Assembly (NCBI GenBank): GCA_023525975.1 | Contig: CM042028.1 | Coordinates: forward strand, 74,895,501 to 74,959,500 | Origin: Smallanthus sonchifolius | Taxonomy: Eukaryota > Streptophyta > Magnoliopsida > Asterales > Asteraceae | DNA: 64,000 nucleotides | Reading direction: 5' to 3' | In this document: positions 10,883 to 22,775 of the stretch, piece by piece | Layout of the letters: each line of letters begins with the position of its first letter | How positions within the stretch are numbered: position 1 is the stretch's first letter | Translations under genes and position numbers: made by a program | Notes under the pieces: generated by a model | The model's input: only the letters and a program-made list of their open reading frames with translations | The model's database searches: none | What the model was told of the DNA's origin: nothing

Positions 10883-12619
10883 TCATTTTCGTAAGTACTT
10901 TGTAGCTTTTAACATGGAAATTATTCCAACAGAGTTGGATAATTTATCGCCATGTATAGTCAAGATATTGCCTTTTGAACGAAGTTCTATAGCTTTCTTC
11001 TCACACAGGATACGGGCTTGGTTAGAGGCTAACCAATCCATTCCTAGAACAATGTCAAAACCTGCCAAATTCATTGGCAACAGTTGTATAGGAATAACAT
11101 GTCCTAATAGGGTGATATTACAATCGTTTAATATTTCTGAGATTTGGACTAGGTCACCGTTGACAGTCTCTACCACGTATTTCTTGTCTAATTTAGCTAG
11201 AGTTTTATTTAACAATCTACAGAATCTATGATCTATAAAACTTTGGTTTGCACCAGAGTCAAACAAAACTCGAGCGTAAATATCATTGACAAGAAATGTA
11301 CCTGTAATGACATCGGGCATACCTGCTGCTTCATGAGTATGGAGAACGAATGCCCGCACATTCTTCTTTACTCCATCTGCAGGTTTTAGACTAGTCCCAT
11401 CAGGTTTCTTTAGCTTGGGACAATTGATTTTGATGTGGCCGGTTTCACCACACTCAAAACAAGTGATTTGTTTCTTCTTAAAACAGTTCTCTGCCTTGTG
11501 ACCGGACGTCTTGCAAAAGTTGCAGAAAAGTCCAGCACGACATTGTCCTAAGTGCCTTTTTCTGCACTTGGGACATTTCGGAATGGAAGAGTTGTTGTTT
11601 CGGGGAGTAAAATTGGATTTCTTTGATCCATTTGGGCCTTGCCCAAATTCTTTCTTCTTCTTTCCCTCCTCCTGATTCCTAATCAAACTGCTAGTTAGTG
11701 ATGCTCCTAGATCCATAGCATCATCAAGATTTTCACAATTTGTGGCTTTGACCATGTCGCGAATTTCTCCAATCAAACCCCAAATATAACGTTTAATCAG
11801 GTTTGATTAAGGAGTAGCAAGATGTGGAACTATTCTAGCGTATTCAAGGAGTTTGGTGGAATACTCCTAATGAGTTGTTCCTATCATCTTAAGACTCAAG
11901 AATTTTCCTTCTATCTGTTCCCTCTCATTCTGGGGAACGTATTTCTTTTCTATTCGGGTTTTGAAAGTACTCCAGCCCATTGCATAGGCTGCTTCTCTTC
12001 CTTTGGCAGCAGCAATGTTGTTCCATTCTAATGCTTGGCCCTTGAATAAATTCAAGGCATAAAGAACCTTGTCTTTCTCAGCACATTTGCTGATGGCCAA
12101 TACGGATTCAGTCTCTTCTACCCACCTCAATGTGGCAATTCCTCCTTCTCTCCCAGAGAAGTTATATGGCTTGCAGTCTTGAAACATCTTGTATGTACAA
12201 CCAACTGCTTTTCTCTTCTTTTCTATATGACCATTGTTATTTTCCATACTCTAATCTTCAGAAGAGTCATGGTAATATTTTTCTTTCCTAGTATTTTCGG
12301 TCTTATGAGTTGTAGAACCTTCAGGTTTCAGAGTAACTGGCTGGGACTGAGTGATAGTTTGGGTATGCTGGGTTAAAGGTTGAGAATTGATAGATTTTTG
12401 ATTTAATGGCTGTGCAGATAGCCTATCGGCTTGTCTCTTTTCTAATTCAGTAAAGATCATTGGAAGAGAGTCCTTGATCCCTTCCATGATCATCTTTTGG
12501 AGTTCCTTTCGGGATTTAGTAGCAGTATTTTCAACTGCTGTCTGTTTCTTCTTTCCCCTGGTGTGTTGTGAAGGTTCAATATTTTTTGACAAACTATATA
12601 GAAATAAGATTGGAATCAA
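10883..12619 (-). pseudogene. gag (capsid, two zinc knuckles) and aspartic protease
   Basis: One reading phase runs from 12619 to 10883, with premature stops at 12249-12251 (TAG), 11867-11869 (TAG) and 11807-11809 (TAA). The first part is a Q/T/S-rich leader. The part after 12247 matches the plant retrotransposon gag domain (a W-VEETE segment, ALNLFKGQALEWWN-like region and KYVP). Two Cys-rich knuckles follow (CxxCxxxGHxxxxC spacing) at about 11410-11540. Protease comes next, with VLFDSGANQSF as the active-site region (DSGA in place of the more common DTGA) and VLGMDWL near its end. Three point stops in an otherwise intact phase suggest slow decay. Confidence 0.85.
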
Positions 12620-12717
12620 AACAAAACCTTTTTATTGATAATAATATTTTACAGAAGATGATACATATATAAATTATTTTTCCTAGAAATTTCTAAAATT
12701 CTTTTCCTTAAGTGCTT

Positions 12718-13967
12718 TTATAAGCAAAGCATTTCGGTTTCAATTTCAGCTTTCTCTCGTTCCAATTCAGCTATTATGTTCAGCAACATTCGTTCCCTTT
12801 CACTTTCCGATGCATTCTCATTTATATGAGGAGCATGGATGGGAATCATCTCATAGTATGGAATGTAAGGTATATTAGAGTCAGCGCGTTCTTCTTTTTC
12901 AGGATTATTCTCATAAGGTATATCGGCATATCCCTCATGAAAATTTCGGGAATATAATGGGGTGACATTATAACTTCCGGCGGTAGGAGCAGAATGAAAA
13001 CTTATAAAAGGATTATAGGGAACACTAGGGTTTCCTATTTCTCCGAGGCTTCTAAAAGTTGAACTTTCAGTTTTCTCATTATTTTCTATAGTCGTTTCAT
13101 TGGTTTTTCGTTCATGATAACTAGCTGGGGCAAATTTACGAATAAAGCTAGGACCCTTGCCTTTTGCGACTATTCGGAAAAATAAACAAAACAATATTTT
13201 ATTATTATAGAAAATATATTACAAAATACGACAAAAGCGATTCTAATCTTTCATAAGCTCTTTTCCAAGAGTCATCAAGTCCTCTCCATATTCGTATACT
13301 TGTTTCCCATAAAATTTGGTTCTTGCTTTGTCCATTACCTTCTTTTTTGTTATTTCATACGTTTGGCGCAACGAACGGTCTAAACATTTAATAGGTGAAC
13401 AAGGCATACTTTCTGGATAACCATATTTAGGAGTGGGCTTACGAAGTCCCATCATAATTTCATTATAAACATTTTGGTATTCCGGAGGAGCTTGGAAATA
13501 CTCTTTGAAAGGGCCATTATATGGAGGTTATATAGAACATGAGTTTCAGAATTATAAGATTGATAGTCGGAACTATTTGAAATAGGATTATTGAACGGAT
13601 AGTCTTCCGGGTTTTCAGAAGCAGGTTCATATTGGTGGAATGCCTCAGATGGATCCTCTTATGTTGAATTATTCTGCTGGATATAACTTGATTCAGCTTC
13701 ATTGTTTCCTTGCAGTTGTTGATTACTTGTATTCTAGTTGCTGAAATTAGAACCAGCTTCCATCCATTGACTAGAAGAGTTATAAGATTGAGGGTGGTAT
13801 TCGGGAGAGTTGTTATTAGGGAAAATGGCAAACGGATCGTCGTTATAGTATGGTGAAGAGATAGGGTTCATTCGAGATCCTAAAGGATGATACTCAGGTG
13901 ATTTGTGTTTAATCGGGCGATTAGGGTCATAATAAACAGGTACATAATTATCTCCAGACATCTGCAA
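12718..13967 (-). pseudogene. Extra reading frames between primer site and gag
   Basis: Not a recognised family. Three linked pieces read toward gag. The first (13967 to about 13517) is rich in Asn, Ser, Tyr and Pro (PEYHP, QSYNSSS) and is broken by two stops and a frameshift. The second (about 13517-13243) is more basic, with a KPTPKYGYPES segment. The third (13194-12718), in phase with the second, ends in a charged heptad-like stretch (LLNIIAELEREKAEIE), probably a coiled coil. AT-rich gaps at about 13195-13242 and 12620-12717 each end on the transcribed strand in a pyrimidine-rich run plus AG, so introns are possible. Decay is similar in degree to gag-pol. Confidence 0.55.
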
Positions 13968-14280
13968 TCTTAAAATATTAGTACTTATCTTATTTTGGTC
14001 AAGACTTAGATACTAAAGCCAGTATCTTTATCTTAACTAAAGCTCTACAAGGATGGTTATCTTTCCAGAGTAGTACCTCTAACAGATATGTTCCTAGGTA
14101 AGAGCGACGGGTCTAGGAGAGATTTATACACCGCTCTTTCCTTAGACAGAACACTTCCATTTGTCAGATAACTACATACCGATCAGAAGGTTACCTTGTT
14201 TTCTTATCTTAATTTTTAAGTAATAAACTTATGGTTAAAGCATAGATACCAGATCCAAGTATCTAATTCGCTAAAACATG

Positions 14281-14294
14281 TGGCTCTGATACCA
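14281..14294 (-). promoter_or_regulatory. Primer binding site, initiator tRNA-Met type
   Basis: On the minus strand TGGTATCAGAGCCA lies three bases inside the 5' LTR boundary. This is the standard complement of the 3' end of plant initiator tRNA-Met used by many retrotransposons. Confidence 0.9.
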
Positions 14295-14297
14295 ACC

Positions 14298-15840
14298 TGT
14301 CACACCCCACCCCAGGCACCCCCTGGACGTGTGCGAGCCCGATTAGTATCTTCTTTTAAACTTTGATTTTAGAGTTTTTAGAAATACAACGGAAGGCTTT
14401 TTCAAAAGGATCGTTTCAACATTCTTTCAACCTCAAGGGTTGTATTTTGTAAATATCAAAACTCAGTTGGAAGACAAAAGTTTTATATTTACTTTATAAA
14501 CATAGAGATTTAAATACCCTTTTCATTTTGATTACAAAACAGTGTTTGAAATCAAATACATTTATAGCCGCTAGAAATAGTACTACCCAAGGTTGATCAA
14601 TCCCCTGGTTCTATCTCCCTTTTCCTTTCTTTAGGATTTTCTACACACGAGGCCTGAGAATCCAACGTCTAAGTCTATCCTTTTTATAGGTCAGATCTGA
14701 TGTCTGCTTCTCACATTTTCTTTTCTTGGGTCAGATTTGATGTCTGCCCATACCCCGTTCTTATTTCAGTTTATTCATTTCCTGAAAACATTTTGAAAAT
14801 AAAACGTCAGCGCGAACGCCGATGAATACAACTATCTTCACGATAAAATCATTTGGCACAAACAAGTATTAATTTTATAATCACAACTTTGTGTTCAATC
14901 CACACATTCAGCAGGCCCGTCATGTTCAATCGCACCACAGTATACACTGGCGTCATGTCTTATAACAATGGACAGGTTTGCCTCCAAAGTTGTTATAAGA
15001 CAAGCACCAGCCGCACTCCGGGAATTTCACCCGAGACCCGTGTATCCCTTGCAAGTTTTACGTATACCTATGGCCTGAATGATTTGTTCGTAGAAGAACG
15101 TTGAGCATTATTCACTTAACCTTTATTTGGCCATTTTCGTAAATAAAATGTTTGACACAAGTTTTCAGAGATATAAAGTATTCACATTGGTTTATAAGAA
15201 TGAGCCTCTAAGTTGAAAGCTTATAGACTATCTTCTTAACTTGATTTCTCTAGCGTTTCTTCTTAAAACGGGTACTACAACGAGCGGGAATCAAACCGGC
15301 ATCGTCGGGAGTCGTCTAGGAAGTCTCTGGAATGGATTGATGAAGAGAGAGTTGATGTTGATGTGAAGAATGGGAATGAATTCGACCATCTATTTATAGG
15401 GAAGGTTCTGAGAGCGTGACAGACCGTTACGGGTGGTGACGGTCCGTCACCAAACTAGGGTTTGTGAGTCATCAGACACGTGTCACCCTCTGGTCATTTT
15501 GGGTTGTGACGTACCGTTACCAGGCGTGACAGTCCGTTACGGAGCGATACGTGGCGCACCAGGGTGACTTTGGGGCCGTGACGGACCGTTACGAGGCGTG
15601 ACGGTCCGTTATAGGGTTTCCACGCATCAGAATTTGAAGATGAGTCACTGGACATGTGGCAAGCTATCAGGGTTCGCGTGCCGAGCCCGTAACAGACCGT
15701 TACCATCTTGTGACGGTCCGTTACCGTTGAATTTTCAATATTTCTACTTTTTGAACCTTGATCTATAGGTTATTTACACTTGTAGTCTTTGTGGTTTGTA
15801 CCTTTGTCAAATCTTGGACATTTTTGTGTCAGGTGTTACA
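14298..15840 (-). repeat. 5' LTR of the Tekay-like element
   Basis: It matches 7365-8910 along its length with scattered substitutions and the two indels noted there. The TATA box (CTATAAATAGATGG on the minus strand) is at about 15388-15400. The upstream U3 at about 15415-15735 has the repeated GTGACGG(A/T)CCGTTAC dyads. The frame at 14853-15104 is the counterpart of the one at 7919 and is not a gene. Confidence 0.88.
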
Positions 15841-16137
15841 ACCCCCACCCCCACCGTTACCCCCGTCTCCACCCCGCCACCACCCCCTCCCACCGTATTG
15901 CCGAACACGTTTTGACCCGAACCAAATTGATAGTTTTTTTAAAACGAACCGTTTTAACCCAGACTCATTTTGCTCCAGAAGTCATTTTGCTCCTAACCCG
16001 TTATGACCCGTGACCCGACCCCGCCCAGTTTGCCAGGCCTATATGTGAATCTCAAATAAAATATCATTTAAACCTATAGTTTTGTAGGTAGACATTCTTT
16101 ATATGATTTGAAGGCAATTCATATAAATATTATTAAA

Positions 16138-16552
16138 CTAGCTTAGAATCCGTGTAATACACACGGGGTGAAAAATATCAATACATAAAATTATTAAATT
16201 TTTATGTATATATTTTAAAGGTGTAAAAAGGTATTACATATAATAAAGATAGAAAACAAAATTCAAAATATGTAAAAATTAATATATAATTGGGTTTCGA
16301 AAATACGTTAATTACTATTTAAAGTAATTTGACTTTCATTACCATTGATTGAAAATAAAAGTTACATAATTAATTTTTAAAGTTTCTTATAATAAGAGAT
16401 AATTTAAAATAAATGTGTTTTCTTTAAAAATATATTATTATTAAAAGATAGAAGTTTATTTATTAAGATAGAGAGACGGGAAAAAAATGATGATAATGAA
16501 TATGGAGGCGACACGTGGCATGAAAAAACATTTATTTATTAGATAGTATAGA
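16138..16552 (-). mobile_element. Small Helitron
   Basis: Read on the minus strand it begins TCTATACTATCTAATAAA and ends with a CCCGTGTGTATTACACGG hairpin shortly before CTAG. The flanking bases are A before TC and T after CTAG, the Helitron A^T insertion rule. It contains acacgtgtcgcc-like sequence shared with the copies at 34.0 and 39.6 kb. No Rep/helicase is encoded. Confidence 0.8.
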
Positions 16553-17556
16553 TAATAGTAGAGTAAATTAAAAATTATGTTTTTTAACTATATATAAAAT
16601 TGTAGATATTATTCTTTGGCTTAATAATTACACAAGACGTCCTTTTTTGTAACCTTATACACACTTCGTCATTTCCACTAATTGACGTTAATATTTTCTG
16701 TTAAATCGAGTCATGTACGTTGCACATGAGGTCAATATGGTCATTTTACACAATAAAGCACTAAAAGTGTAATTTACTTTAAAAATATTTTATTAACTTA
16801 TTAAAACAAAAGCATTTAAAAAAAACATAAGTCCATCTCTAGTTTCTCCCTCTTCTACATCCCCTCTCATCCTCCCACAACCCCAATTCTCATAGTTCCT
16901 CCGGTCATCTCCGTCGTAACACGTCCTCCCATCATAATTTACCACCTCATCTTCTTCATGGCATCCTCCAACAACTTGGTATGCTTCCATCATAATGAAT
17001 CCCATAAAACTCCTAATCATCATAAAACAATATGCCAACTCTTGAGTCATTAGAACCCTATATTCCTTAAATTCTCATAACTAATCAGGAGCACGAATCC
17101 TCTCATTCATACGAAAGCACGATTAACTAGTTGAATTTTATTGTTATTAAGGTACTTAATCAAACTTGACTCTGTGAACTTTAGATCTGAAACTATTTCG
17201 ATCTTCTGCGACATGGATAACTAATCCATGTCTCTAAAAACACACGGCGTGAGCCTGTGATAACCGCAACTCTTTCATACTCGGTTTATTCGACTTATTT
17301 CTCACTCAAACACATTAATACAATATTATCGATAGCATATCACTGGCTAACGTTATGGCGCTCTTTAGGAATTTGAAATCCCTAAGATCACATGTATTAC
17401 GATCATATTATTAGACGAAGTCAACTTAGGATCTAAGTTGTAATCCACTCAAGACTATTGGCAAATCCTATATCGTTTACGTAACATTGATGTCATGACT
17501 CTTTCAAAATCTATACCAACTGAATTTCAAGACGAATTGTCTTAACTAGGGGAGAC
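16553..17556. other. Possible MULE half-arm and degenerate gypsy tail
   Basis: At 16605-16790 there are partial inverted phrases (aattacacaagacg and aaaagtgtaattta) like a decayed transposon end. A C-rich part at 16830-16960 has a short minus frame with no recognised domain. The last bases (aactaggggagac at 17544-17556) look like a polypurine tract before an LTR. Confidence 0.35.
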
Positions 17557-19844
17557 TATAACATCCGTCATATTTTCAGGTTTAAATCCTAACATTTACC
17601 CATATATGAAATTAGTCAAAGTGCATCATTATGACTTGGTTAAATATAAACTAGGTCAACATACAATACGCACTACAATTATGTGGACCTTTCACATTTA
17701 CAAGAAGTCATTGGTGATATAGGATACAGTATTGTCAAACAACAATTCTCACAACCATCAATCTTATAAGATCACAAGTTACATTCTTCAATTTTTATAA
17801 ATATATGTTCCATATGTACAAGTATTTCACATTACAATTTATAAACAAAACCTTGTACATACCTAATTTCATATTGCTATTTAATCTTTGTATGTATGGA
17901 TTTATATTAATACTTACATACATTATGTATTTTAATTCACTTGCACATTATGTTAAACCTACACATATATTTTACATACATGAATTATACAAGCCTACTT
18001 TTATAAAAGCTTATAATTAAAAAGTCAGGACTTACCACCTCTTCTTACACAACCACTTTTACACTCCACCACACCATCACCTTACCACCCCACCTACTAG
18101 CCAAAAATTCCAGCCATGACTACCCACCCCACCCCCATACCTCTTTTCTTTAACTAGTCATACAAGTAACAACATCATACCCATTATTTTAATCCAAGTA
18201 TCATGCCTTCATTAAATGTAATAAACTTTTCTCCATCTATAAATACATATCAAATGCAAGACAAAAGTGCTCACACTCTTCTTCTCCCCCTCACACACAA
18301 AATCTTGGCTCCTTTCCCTCCCCAAAACCGAGATCCACATCTCACACACACAAGTCTCCATCTTTGAAGTTTGGTGCAAGATCTCTTCTACTTATACACT
18401 TGTTCTTTCAAGATCTCACCTTTGGTATGTTATTGTTAAGCTTTCTTCATATTTATATTACTTCATATAAGTCATACACACACAAACAAGAATAATAAAC
18501 AACATGTTGGTAAAAATGTAAGAACATCATATACCTTCTTTCTTTATCTTCCTCTTAACTAGATCTTGGTTTGATAACATAAAGGTTCATGTGTTGTATA
18601 ATGATATGCCCTAAATTATACATGTTTTGCATTCATAATAATCCTCATATTATGGTACTAATTGAATAATAGGAGGCTTGAGTTCTTCATTAGACACACC
18701 TCAAGAAGCAAAGAAACACTATCCAGAGAGAGCATTTTCGTAGTTAGAGTAGAAAGTAGAGAGGCTCATCCTCTTTGTCTGCAATAGGGGAGCCTACGAA
18801 ACTCAGCGTTATGCTAGTTAGTATGGCCATTCATGGCTAAACTCTTTGTATTGCTAGGGTGAAGATGAAGTTTGGTGTATGTTAATGTTTAATGTATTAA
18901 TCTAGTGGTATGCTTATGTCTTTAATTATTTGCTCTTAAAATCACCTTTTAGGTGGGCTTTTTATTATTGTCTAAACTTGTCTTTACACTTGTGAGTGTT
19001 CTTGATTTTAAAGTGTAAGACCGTAAAAATTTTTTAATCAAACTTCTCTTGATACTTGTACGTCTTTATACAAGTAGATTTTGATAAGCCAAGGCTTTGT
19101 TAATACTAATAAGGTCGTACGTCTTTATACGAACTTGTTATGAAACCAAGAACTGACGAACTCATGTTGGGAACGGTACATCTTTATACATGGTCCCATT
19201 GTTGCACCGCCTCCCGGTGAGCAAAGTCTAATCACTCTTTTAACAAGAATAAATAATCATTTAAGTTCGATGTCCTAAACCAACTTGGAGATAACATTCA
19301 AAGAGTTGAGACTAACGTTGTCCCTAGCGTGAATCATTACCATTTTATTATTAAAGATTTTAATTCGTGAACCAAATGTTGTGAGAATGAGGCTCTAGCG
19401 GTGTACCGTTCACACATTTGTATTAGTCATACCACCGGATTAGTCAACTTAACATTATCATATACCAAACGGATTCGAAAACCAAATCAATACTCTTCGT
19501 GACCTGATCATCTTCGAGATATTTACTTTTTTTGCTATATGCTATTCTGTTATTTACATTTCTGTTACACACTTCATGTACATTTTTACTTTTATGCAAT
19601 TTACTTTACCGTCATTTACTTTTTTGTTATTTACTTTTCTGCTTCACAAGCACACAAAACCCACTCACTAATTAAACCAGCTAAACGATAACAAAAGTTG
19701 GGTATTGGAACTCGACCGTGTCCAGTGGTTCGATACTTGGTTCTTACCTAAACTATATTACCCTGCGATAGGTACACTTGCCTATTGTGTGTGTTTAGTT
19801 TGAGCATTTATCATTTTATAAATTTAAAACCTGATCTCGTGAAA
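17557..19844 (+). repeat. LTR-like sequence of a degraded retrotransposon
   Basis: It begins TATAACATCCGTCA, close to the common gypsy LTR start TGTAACATCC, and is preceded by a purine-rich tract. A TATA box (TCTATAAATACA, about 18236-18247) is followed by a pyrimidine-rich leader. Near 19770 there is a phrase (gcgataggtacacttgcc) that I associate with plant retrotransposon leaders or LTR ends. The Athila-type element has inserted at its right edge, so its true end may lie beyond 25640. No partner LTR was found. Confidence 0.45.
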
Positions 19845-20796
19845 TGATCGCGGTGTCAAGGTCAATCAAAAACATTTATAAAAACTACTACTTATCTACC
19901 TTAGACTGTAGACAGGGAAGTAGGGTTGTCGAATCCGCAGAGAATCAGTGGAAAGTTCAATTGCTTAGATTAGTAAATTAGAATGAAAACACAGATCAAA
20001 TAAAAATGCAACCACCTCCAAACTTCAGGTTCTAGGTCTTACATAAAACTCAGTTATTTAATTGGACACCACATAGACATAGTGTTGGAAAATCAGTTAA
20101 AATAGTAATTGAAGACAGGCTGTTGTCAGCAACCTATACAACCAGTTCCGTCACAAATCAGTATAATTCAATCACCCAATTTATGAATGCCAAGTTGCCC
20201 CCTTTGGTCACCCAACCCTGCTACTAGGTTTTGTCATCAACCGAACAAGATCGTACAGCAAGCAAACTCAAAGCACTCAAATAAACTGTTTAAAATAACT
20301 AATACATCAATCTACTCAGTTATTGTCAGAAACTAAATAGATCCAAAAAATAAACAAATTGAGTCAAACACGAAACCTATACGAACCATCCGTCCGGAGG
20401 AAGCCACAAGTAATTTAGCCAATAATCATAAACAAAGAATCAAATACTGTCACTACCAAATTCATTGTTAAAATTAACCGACTACAACAATTAAAAACTA
20501 ATTAACAAAATCTCCTTATCTTTGTTTTGTGTCGCCAAACAAGAGCAAAAAAAAAACTCTTTTCCTTGCGTCGTCAACAGCCGCACTTAGGCCCCCCTCG
20601 TGATGTGTGCCCTCTGGCCAATTTTTTTCTCTAATTGTCGTCCCCCTTTATTTGTTTATTATGGATTAGCATGTGAGCCCACCATAAGCCCATTCACAAT
20701 AAATTAATTAAAGCCCAATTTAATTTTTCGTTTTGTTGCTGTAGTAATCCAATTCCACGTGATTCCCTGAAACATTAAATTGGAAACTTGAATTTG

Positions 20797-20830
<34 letters not shown>

Positions 20831-21023
20831 ATTTAATCATTTAGTTTTCATCTAATTTAATTATCTTTAATCATTTTCTAATTTACTTTACATGACTTTT
20901 ATTATTTTTAACCTATTATATATAAAATCCTATAAGATATAAAAACAATATAAACTCTCACATAATTAGGGTTAAAAATACATAATTATATACAAAAAGC
21001 ATGGGTTTATCAACAACTCATCA
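19845..21023 (-). repeat. 3' LTR of Athila-type element
   Basis: On the minus strand it runs TGATGAGTTG to CACCGCGATCA. It contains an (AT)n microsatellite at about 20797-20826 that is shared with the other LTR, and it aligns end to end with 24462-25639. Confidence 0.9.
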
Positions 21024-22775
21024 CATCCCCACACTTATCTTTTTTTCGTCCCGAAAAATATTTTGCAATGGAATCATAATTGGGAACCTGCTTTTCACAC
21101 TCTCATTCATTTAATCATTTCAAATATAATCACGCGCTAACTGTAACAATTGATATTTCTATCCGACTAAACCCAACCACCGACTCTTGAGAACCCGATT
21201 ATGTGATCTATTATTCTATCTATTACCAAGCCAACAGTCTATCTATGGGTCTCATACTCAAAAAACTACGACTTAGCCTAATTCCATCTCAAGGTCATGT
21301 TTAGGCCTGGGTTAAACCATATAGATTTCTCACCATTATAAACACCAATTTATATGTTTTTTGAAAATTATGGAATTATGGATCGATGGGTGCATGTTTT
21401 TAGCTTTTATTATTATTTTATGAATGAACCTAACCCAGTGGTGTTTCAATCACGCTGGAACACGATATATGACACGTAGGCTGCAGTTCTTAAGCAATGA
21501 AATTCATAAGATCCCTAAGGGAAACACATAAACCTAACATAGTCATCTAAACTTATTGATCACCTAAGTCCCGCCCATGGGTGTATCCTCCAAGTCACCA
21601 TCCCGAAGGGAAACACGTAGGCGAAACTCAAGCTTTCAATTGATTTAATTAAGCTCATGCAAGATGGATTATGGAATGCGGGCGCCACCAACTTTCGGAT
21701 TTATTTTCATAAAAATAAAGCGGTGTGCCAAATAATTTTAAAAACTTATAAATTTTTGTTTATAAAGGTACCTATCACCCTATGTTGACAGTTTCGACCT
21801 TACCGACACCCCTAAGATGAGAACCCACAAGATATTCTGAATTAATTATTCATTTAAACCTAGATACACTATCAGGATGTTTAAGCTCTTAAGTCGGTTG
21901 GGCCTACCAAAACATTACAAATCAGACGCACTTTCTATTCTTTATTTTTTTATTTCAATTCACAAGCAGTTTCCAATTCTACCTATCATTTTCCATTTAT
22001 TTGCAAAAATTCTAATTCAATGACATTTTTGAATTTTTTATTTTTTATTTTTATGGATATTATTTTTTTATGACTTAAAATACAGACTCAGTCTCCCCTC
22101 CCCACACTTAAACACTACATTGTCCTCAATGTAGGATGAGAGATTATGCAAATATATAAAAATAAATAAAAAACAAAACTATACAGAGAATTGGAAAGGA
22201 CTTAGCTGGTTTTGAACTGTAACTGTCTTCAATCCAACCTCACACGATCGTATAGCATTTCTTTCGCGATCGTATTCAAAATATGCTATTGGGTTGCCTT
22301 TTACATGAATACGAAGCTCGAACATCACCACCCGAATGGAGATTGAGTACGGGAGGATCAATCTAAACCTGCAAAGTTAAACTCGAACAAACCTAAGAAC
22401 ATCAAACTGACTCGATATATATAACTAACAACATAAAACCGACTCGATAAAAACCGAACATATTCAATTGTATCAAATTCATTTGAAAACCTATGAAACT
22501 TCCCCACACTTGGCCGGTTCACACACAAAAACACACACAAATGAAAAAAAAATCCTAACTCACTTTCGTGGGAATCACGGATGCATTTAGCACATGCATC
22601 AAGCCATTTAAACCCCTCGATAGCCCGAGTGGACGAGTTTAGTCTCGTGAGGGTTTCTATTGAACACACCCGCAAAGTTCATTTAACTAGACAAGAAATT
22701 AAAACATACCTTAGGCTACCTCCTAAGAGTGCTAAGTTTAACGTCCTCAGCCAGACGCAGTGTACCTTACTTAGG
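21024..22775 (-). other. Internal non-coding region of Athila-type element
   Basis: It lies between the protease frame and the 3' LTR, where pol would be expected. I see no RT, RNase H or integrase motif on either strand. The minus frame at 22358-22675 has no recognised domain. The purine-rich phrase near 22100 marks an Athila-like non-coding region. Confidence 0.6.

Larger units (their letters stand above)
7365..15840 (-). mobile_element. Ty3/gypsy retrotransposon, Tekay/Del type, decayed
   Basis: An 8.5-kb element reading on the minus strand. Its LTRs are 14298-15840 (5') and 7365-8910 (3'). The primer binding site next to the 5' LTR matches the 3' end of initiator tRNA-Met, and a short purine tract lies at the 3' LTR. 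In transcription order it holds extra reading frames, a gag domain with two CCHC knuckles, an aspartic protease, RT, RNase H and a remnant of integrase. All coding parts carry stops or frameshifts, so the copy is inactive. The insertion sits in C-rich DNA of a hAT element; the flanks accgt and acccc agree at only 3 of 5 bases, so the target duplication is not convincing. The lineage is inferred from the order of domains and the C-terminal tail of pol. Confidence 0.88.
6941..16041. mobile_element. hAT-type MITE split by the Tekay-like retrotransposon
   Basis: The pieces 6941-7364 and 15841-16041 read as one small element interrupted by the LTR retrotransposon. The left end is CAAGGGTGACAA and the right end, inverted, TAGGCCTGGCAAAC. 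The flanking 8-mers are tacgtgaa (6933-6940) and tatgtgaa (16042-16049), 7/8 identical. The left piece has repeated gggttaatttgggt motifs and the right piece has the complementary gacccgttatgacccg style, followed on both sides of the insertion by C-rich low-complexity DNA. The proline-rich frame at 7209-7433 is an artefact of that C-rich DNA. Confidence 0.65.
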
